The notes under the pieces were generated by a model, which worked only from the letters and a program-made list of their open reading frames with translations, was not told where the DNA came from and ran no database searches. DNA of 64,000 nucleotides from Agelas oroides (lineage: Eukaryota; Porifera; Demospongiae; Agelasida; Agelasidae): the NCBI GenBank assembly GCA_949130485.1, contig OX422187.1, positions 4,798,159 through 4,862,158 of the forward strand, read 5' to 3'. Both the position numbers and the translations under genes were made by a program. The number at the start of each line of letters is the position of its first letter. The stretch's first letter is position 1. Below, piece by piece: positions 60,901 through 64,000 of this stretch.

Positions 60901-62637
60901 CCCCTGCCCAACCCTCTTACCCTACCCAAAACAGCAAAGCCGTATGAATCTGGTTGAAGAATGGTATGTTTCCAGCTTTTCAATGATTAGGGCTGAGCTA
61001 ATTGTTCAAATAAAATTGCCTATTATTCAAATTTTTTATTCAAACATTTGGTCCCTATTATTCATGAGACTTCCCCTATTATTCCAAAAAAAACTGACTC
61101 AGACTTAGCTCTTCCCTGCAGGCACTACAGAATAGTTTTCCACCTCTAGAGACAGTTAAGCACTCATCAGGGAATTCATTCACTCTTTGTTTGGGAGTAA
61201 CTGACTTTGGTTCACTAGATCCTTGTCCCCTAGACGTCTTCTTTCCAGTCGGTGGGTTACAGTCAATTTTTCTCTTCCTGGTAAGTTCTGAGGCTTGAGG
61301 AGCTCTAAGAACATCTAACAATGATCTAGGACTGGTAGCAGTGTCCTCCATAAAATGGCTAGAGCACCTAGACTTGTCAGACCACAACAGGAACAACGTA
61401 AAACCACATGGCACGCTCAATTTCTATTTAGAGCACATCGTGCGCATGCGCAGTATTTTCTTGGGCAGCTGAGGAGCCTATTATTCAAGTTTTGTAAGAA
61501 GCTGCCTATTATTCAGCAAATTATTCCCGAATAATTAGCGCAGCCCTATCAATGATCGTATTTTCATACATTATACAACCAAAAGCTAGGCAGGAGCATC
61601 GGAATGTGCTACAGCGTGCAAAAACAGAGGGGAAAGCCTGGTAGCATTTTATCGCGTGGATGATGTCAGAAAAATGTATCGCTCCCTGTTCAAGACGTAC
61701 GGAGAATGTGTGCGCAAAATGCGTTCTTTAACAAGGGGCGATACTTTTAAGACACTGACGTCATTTACGTGATAAAATAGACCAGGCTTTCCCCCTCCAT
61801 TTTTGCATACTGCAAGCGATCAAAAACTGGACGGTGGGAAGGCCAGGGAACAAGGAGGCAATGCAAAAACGGGGTTTTGTTATTCAAACAATCATAGTGT
61901 TCAAAGTGTTAGAATTTTGGGTACTCCTTCTGTGTCATTAACTGTGACTCTATGTATTGCAGATACAAGAGCACCAGTCACTGACAGCAGAAGAGCTGAC
62001 AAGAGTTGCTGGAGTGTCAGTCATGCTTGCAACAGAGAGGTGAGATTAGAGCGCATCAACATGCAGGTATACACTGCAAAGAGGTTTGGGTTACTTCAAC
62101 CACACCTCAGTTGCATTCTTTTGTGTGCATGACTCGTAAAGTTCAAGGAGTGCTTACACAATTTGGATCAGAGTGTAGTTGAGAAGCTTCCCTATTTTGT
62201 TAAATTAGTATCTCCTTTCAGAAAGCCTATTAATCAGCATATTATGTGAGGTTTGTTGTTTCTTTGATATTACACATCTGCCTCTGGAGGAGCTCCTTGG
62301 TTGCATGGTTGTGGTAGAAATGCCAGGGATGTAGCCAAATAGGTCCTCTGAAAAGAGAGACTAGCTAATGTAACTAAAAAGAAACTCCTCAATGTACTTT
62401 CAAGAAAACATACTGGTACAACTGAGACAACCTAAAAATGTTGTTGAAGTAACCCAAGTGTTTTTGCACTTGGAGCAATCATATGTAAGTATAATATGTG
62501 TTAGCAATTTCACTTGGATATCTTTTCTTTGCTACTCTAGGCTGTTGGTGACAGAGAAAGCCGGAGCTATTTGTCGGGACGATTCTGTAGAAGGATTAAG
62601 ATTCTATCCTAACAAGTTTCTTGAAGTATCTGCATGA
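46922..62637 (+). CDS. VPS36: Vacuolar protein sorting-associated protein 36 (ESCRT-II), complete
   Basis: Fifteen exons: 46922-47020, 50208-50276, 50430-50500, 50975-51089, 51491-51571, 51655-51738, 51809-51841, 53496-53573, 54370-54425, 54905-54983, 59314-59379, 60420-60484, 60684-60768, 61963-62039, 62541-62637. They total 1,155 bp (384 residues plus stop), the usual animal VPS36 length, with GT-AG junctions in phase throughout. The N-terminal GLUE domain starts [19 protein letters not shown]; the C-terminal EAP30 winged-helix domains include [30 protein letters not shown] and [17 protein letters not shown]36 joins VPS22 and VPS25 in ESCRT-II, binding ubiquitin and phosphoinositides on endosomes to sort receptors into multivesicular bodies. 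Transcribed opposite to the kinases, with no sign of co-regulation. Confidence 0.97.
47409..48202. mobile_element. MITE with CAGTAC...CTCTAATTAT termini in VPS36 intron 1
   Basis: Left CAGTACCGTACTCACTCTAATTAT and right ATAATTAGAGCGAGTACAGTG are inverted. The left end follows TA. A second small MITE is nested at 47586-47831, with ACTATAGATGGTTTTCA inverted ends and CTTCCGGAGGGCAAA/TTTGCCCTCCGGAAG inside. Confidence 0.65.
48203..48975. other. VPS36 intron 1, no feature recognised
   Basis: AT-rich sequence with no repeats or coding motifs that I can identify. Confidence 0.5.
48976..49712. repeat. Partly tandem repeat pair with tRNA-like segment
   Basis: AACCTGACCAAGCTCAATCATTACACAGAGGCRTAGGAAAG to AAACTGGGGGG occurs at 48976-49100 and again at 49578-49705. 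CATGAAGGCT(C/G)AGATTTTTAAACAYGCTCCAGACCTGACAGT occurs at about 49110 and 49402. Probably SINE-related units. Confidence 0.7.
49206..49282 (-). repeat. tRNA-derived sequence in a repeat
   Basis: Reverse strand reads GTGACTCGGTAGCTCAGTTG GTTAGAGG, then TGGCAGGCCATTTGCCA (7-base anticodon loop with CCA at the centre), then GCGGGTTCGAGTCCC. It folds as a tRNA with an imperfect acceptor stem. A truncated copy at 49525-49576 and the surrounding repeats indicate a SINE head rather than a tRNA gene. Confidence 0.6.
49825..49905. repeat. Copy of the CCTCGTTCCCAGGC MITE family
   Basis: GTAGCCTTGTTCCCAGGCCC...GAGAGCCTGGAACGAGGCTATGTG, a short inverted-repeat element in VPS36 intron 1. Confidence 0.65.
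51240..51420. repeat. (CCCT)n microsatellite in VPS36 intron 4
   Basis: About 180 bp of CCCTCCCT-type repeat. Long frames across it (Pro/Ser or Gly/Arg-rich) are shadows. Confidence 0.95.
51655..53573 (+). CDS. VPS36: VPS36 exons 6-8: linker and start of EAP30 region
   Basis: [28 protein letters not shown], then [20 protein letters not shown]. The helical, charged segment starts the EAP30 domain. Exon 7 is only 33 bp and is followed by the intron that hosts a giant palindrome. Confidence 0.9.
51868..52004. repeat. (CA)n microsatellite, left of palindrome
   Basis: CA repeat with TG/TA interruptions, continued at 53128-53216 on the other side of the palindrome. The two form one interrupted tract. 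Confidence 0.95.
52005..53127. mobile_element. Near-perfect 1.1-kb palindromic transposon in VPS36 intron 7
   Basis: Arms of about 528 bp (52007-52534 and 52599-53125) are almost exact inverted copies around a 64-bp loop. Outer ends GAGGAAACGATCAATATTCG are flanked by TA on both sides, as in Tc1/mariner-type insertion. It sits inside a CA microsatellite. No transposase; the frames in the arms mirror each other. Confidence 0.9.
53128..53216. repeat. (CA)n microsatellite, right of palindrome
   Basis: ACACGTACACACACACACATG-type repeat; continuation of the tract at 51868. Confidence 0.95.
53303..53348. repeat. 46-bp perfect palindrome, TAGTCTCGTACCCAGACC
   Basis: TAGTCTCGTACCCAGACCGG directly meets its inverse (CCTGGTCTGGGTACGAGACTA). 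Its ends match the element at 40095-41315, so it may be the minimal member of that family. Confidence 0.85.
54058..54119. repeat. Copy of the CCTCATTCCCAGG MITE family
   Basis: GCCTCATTCCCAGGTCCCAC...AGTACCTGGGAACAAGACTAG in VPS36 intron 8. Confidence 0.65.
54370..62637 (+). CDS. VPS36: VPS36 exons 9-15: EAP30 winged-helix domains
   Basis: [106 protein letters not shown] and [19 protein letters not shown]. Order and spacing match animal VPS36 to the C-terminal residue. Confidence 0.93.
55223..55912. mobile_element. Tc1/mariner-type MITE (CAGTAAAACCTC ends) in VPS36 intron 10
   Basis: Element 55225-55910 with CAGTAAAACCTCCGA...AGAGGTTTTACTG inverted ends and TA on both sides. Internal TGTCCGCTNTTCGGAGG-like motifs repeat. 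No transposase frame is recognised. Confidence 0.82.
56163..56260. repeat. MITE end related to 44195-44300
   Basis: GTATAGCAGGTATTTTTCAC...TTTTTCGCGG...CGCGAAAAATTAACC resembles the GCGAAAATTTCCCGCTATACGG motif in inverse. Confidence 0.45.
56650..56822. repeat. Palindromic tandem repeat GTTGTGCGATCTCGAGATTG
   Basis: About five units of roughly 31 bp around (C/T)AATCTCGAGATTG-type palindromes, linked by GCGCACTATA. Confidence 0.8.
57160..57186. repeat. Poly-A tract
   Basis: About 22 A. No retrotransposon body is recognised upstream. Confidence 0.9.
58261..58403. mobile_element. 143-bp palindromic MITE in VPS36 intron 10
   Basis: TATCACCATAGTACAAAGCTATACCGGA and its inverse TCCGGTATAGCTTGGTACTATGGTGATA bound a short core with further inverted motifs. 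Confidence 0.85.
58447..58567. repeat. About 36-bp tandem repeat
   Basis: GTGACTTGTAGTACCTGATACGGATTCTCGC repeated about 3.5 times with small deletions. Confidence 0.9.
58668..59196. repeat. Minisatellite with two unit lengths (39 and about 26 bp)
   Basis: Core CCAAAYCTGTGAAGGTCAGC TTTTT with or without a TTGTGTGTTGTTCGT extension, about 15 units. Frames through it read [13 protein letters not shown]-like repeats on plus and mirror repeats on minus; I treat them as shadows. Confidence 0.93.
59629..60090. mobile_element. hAT MITE with 8-bp target duplication in VPS36 intron 11
   Basis: Element 59637-60082, ends TAGTGTTACACCGATAC / GTATCGGTGCAACACTA, flanked by CTAAATTC at 59629-59636 and 60083-60090. 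CCGATACTGG-type repeats lie inside. No transposase. Confidence 0.92.
60143..60213. repeat. 23-bp tandem repeat
   Basis: TAGCAGCACACCGACCTTGTGGC repeated about three or four times. Confidence 0.85.
60980..61556. mobile_element. hAT deletion derivative with 8-bp target duplication in VPS36 intron 13
   Basis: Element 60988-61548, ends TAGGGCTGAGCTAATT / AATTAGCGCAGCCCTA, flanked by TCAATGAT at 60980-60987 and 61549-61556. TATTATTCA motifs repeat subterminally. It keeps a 5' transposase fragment on the minus strand. Confidence 0.92.
61079..61420 (-). pseudogene. hAT transposase N-terminal fragment
   Basis: A 113-codon frame. The N-terminal part is basic ([20 protein letters not shown]). The end [24 protein letters not shown] resembles the start of a BED-type zinc finger (two Cys; the His pair is lost by truncation). 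No catalytic region remains. Confidence 0.6.
61617..61807. mobile_element. MITE with CAAAAACAGAGGGGAAAGCC ends
   Basis: Left TGCAAAAACAGAGGGGAAAG CCTGGT...TTTTATC and right GATAAAATAGACCAGGCTTT CCCCCTCCATTTTTGCA are inverted. Confidence 0.8.
61806..61862. repeat. Half copy of the 10324 MITE
   Basis: TGCAAGCGATCAAAAACTGG ACGGTGGGAAGGCCAGGGAA matches the right half of the palindrome at 10335-10442 and directly abuts the preceding MITE. Confidence 0.75.
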
Positions 62638-63147
62638 TTAGTGTTGGATTCAGAATTGATCAGAGTATTGAACGTGATGGGATGCATTCCATTCCACAGA
62701 TGTCTGCCCATACTTCGCCGCGAATACTACCAAATTGTAGTGGTGCTCCAGCAGTTGCCCCTTTGCACTGTCCAGCCTGCATGCTAAACCAGTACAGAGA
62801 ATTGTGGATATTGTTGCTCCATTTCTTGGCAAGATGACCTTAGCAACTACCAAACCCAAAGTTTGCTATTACAGGTTAAATGTGAAGTACAGCATGCAAC
62901 TGTCGTGGATTTCATGCACTGTGATGGGTGAAGACTTAGGAAGCAATCATGCAGAATGTTAGGATGTTGTTGGAGAGGCATATTTTGCGGATTGCTTGTA
63001 AATGTACCATGATGCAAGTTGGCATAATAACACACAGCATTAATGGCATAATTATGTATTGCAGTTATCGGCCTATTGCCTAGGGCATGCATGCAGGTCC
63101 ATAATTATAGTGCATACAAGTGTATGCATCTTGTTTACGCAAAGTAA
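62638..63147. other. VPS36 3' flank; no feature recognised
   Basis: Presumably 3' UTR and beyond. No AATAAA seen close to the stop and no coding motifs. Confidence 0.4.
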
Positions 63148-63478
63148 CAGTTACATTCCCCAGACAAGAGCCAGAAGGGTGGATGCTGTTCGTCTGGGAA
63201 ACGTTGTTGGATGTTACCCCTAGCAACCGCTGCCACACCCATTACCACCTACTTTGTATTATTCAAGTTCAAAGATTGGCTGCTAAGCAACATCCAACAA
63301 TCTGGCATGCAAATAATAGCTAGTTACATTCCCCAGACAGAGCAGCATGAGCCTGGGAAATGTTGTTGGATCTTACCCCTAGCAACCTCCTGCCACATCC
63401 ATTATCACCTCCACCCATTCCATTTCAATCAGGTTCGGGTTCAAATGTTTGGTTAACTGCTAAGCAACATCCAACAGA
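63148..63478. repeat. Two tandem copies of a 165-175-bp MITE-like unit
   Basis: GTTACATTCCCCAGACA...GTTGTTGGATSTTACCCCTAGC...GCTAAGCAACATCCAACA occurs at 63150-63303 and 63325-63476. Within each, TGTTGGAT.TTACCCCTAGCAAC and GCTAAGCAACATCCAACA are inverted. Confidence 0.88.
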
Positions 63479-64000
63479 TATGTGCATGTAAAATAATGAT
63501 TGTGCCATGTGATGGTATATTATGCTTATGCTGGCTCTCCAAAGAATGATTGATGTTACAAATGTAAACATGTTGACCAAAAAGCACCCTTCATGGTATT
63601 TATATTTTGCTTCAAACTGAAAGCACTAAACTGTCATGCCTCCCGGACCATGCACTTGTAGTTGCTAAAAATGGACCTAATTAAATGGTGTCTCCTCACT
63701 AAGTGGTTGACTGATATCTAGAGACGAAATGCAATCAGGGTACACTGGTATATGATTCAGCACAATACCGGTGTTACCCAAATGTTTATTATACCAGCTG
63801 CAGATGTATAGTTGACATTGGCCTTCTTCACAGGAACCACCCAGCTTTTTTGAAAGTCAGAGAATGCTGCTAATACACCATTTCTTCTTCCGAAACACAA
63901 CAAAGTGTGGTTCAGTTGCCTCTATATTGCACGTAGAAATAATTCAAGCAATGCACCTATCAATGTTATGTCCCACTACCCCCTATTGGGCAGTTGATGT

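Overview
The window is nuclear DNA from an animal with introns. It has GT-AG genes, no operons, dense small transposons and microsatellites. The extracellular modules (SRCR, Calx-beta and one orphan Sushi/CCP exon) joined to a receptor tyrosine kinase suggest a sponge, probably a demosponge. That assignment is an inference; no species can be named from sequence alone.

Layout. (1) Positions 1-14,481, minus strand: receptor tyrosine kinase gene A (signal peptide, 2 SRCR, 7 Calx-beta, membrane span). Its kinase domain runs off the left edge. (2) 14,600-30,270: mobile-element-rich spacer. It holds a 3.7 kb long-TIR element with Ulp1-like and PHD coding remnants, a large palindrome, a Harbinger-type element, a Helitron-like ORF fragment, a MITE with telomere-like repeats, a broken LINE, a SINE and two fold-back elements. 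(3) 30,280-39,929, minus strand: complete receptor tyrosine kinase gene B, a tandem paralogue of A offset by about 32.57 kb. My exon model gives an uninterrupted 820-residue protein. (4) 39,930-46,900: second spacer, with an element carrying telomere-like and 9-bp repeats, a second Harbinger copy and an orphan CCP exon on the plus strand. (5) 46,922-62,637, plus strand: complete 15-exon VPS36 (ESCRT-II), 384 residues, with introns full of MITEs, hAT elements and minisatellites. (6) 62,638-64,000: repeats only.

The main point of interest is the tandem pair of kinases. Each SRCR or Calx-beta domain is built from two exons bounded by phase-1 introns, so domains can be lost without breaking the frame. 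Paralogue B lost SRCR2 and Calx-beta 1-4 in one deletion with ATGC microhomology, then lost most of Calx-beta 6, leaving a stranded half-exon. Calx-beta domains are the hallmark of sponge aggregation factors, and SRCR/CCP proteins have been proposed as aggregation receptors. A signalling receptor with both SRCR and Calx-beta is therefore a plausible adhesion or self-recognition receptor; this is inference.

Comparing A with B also gives empty-site evidence for several transposon insertions. Exon limits were read by eye from splice motifs, phase and homology; no transcript data were available.
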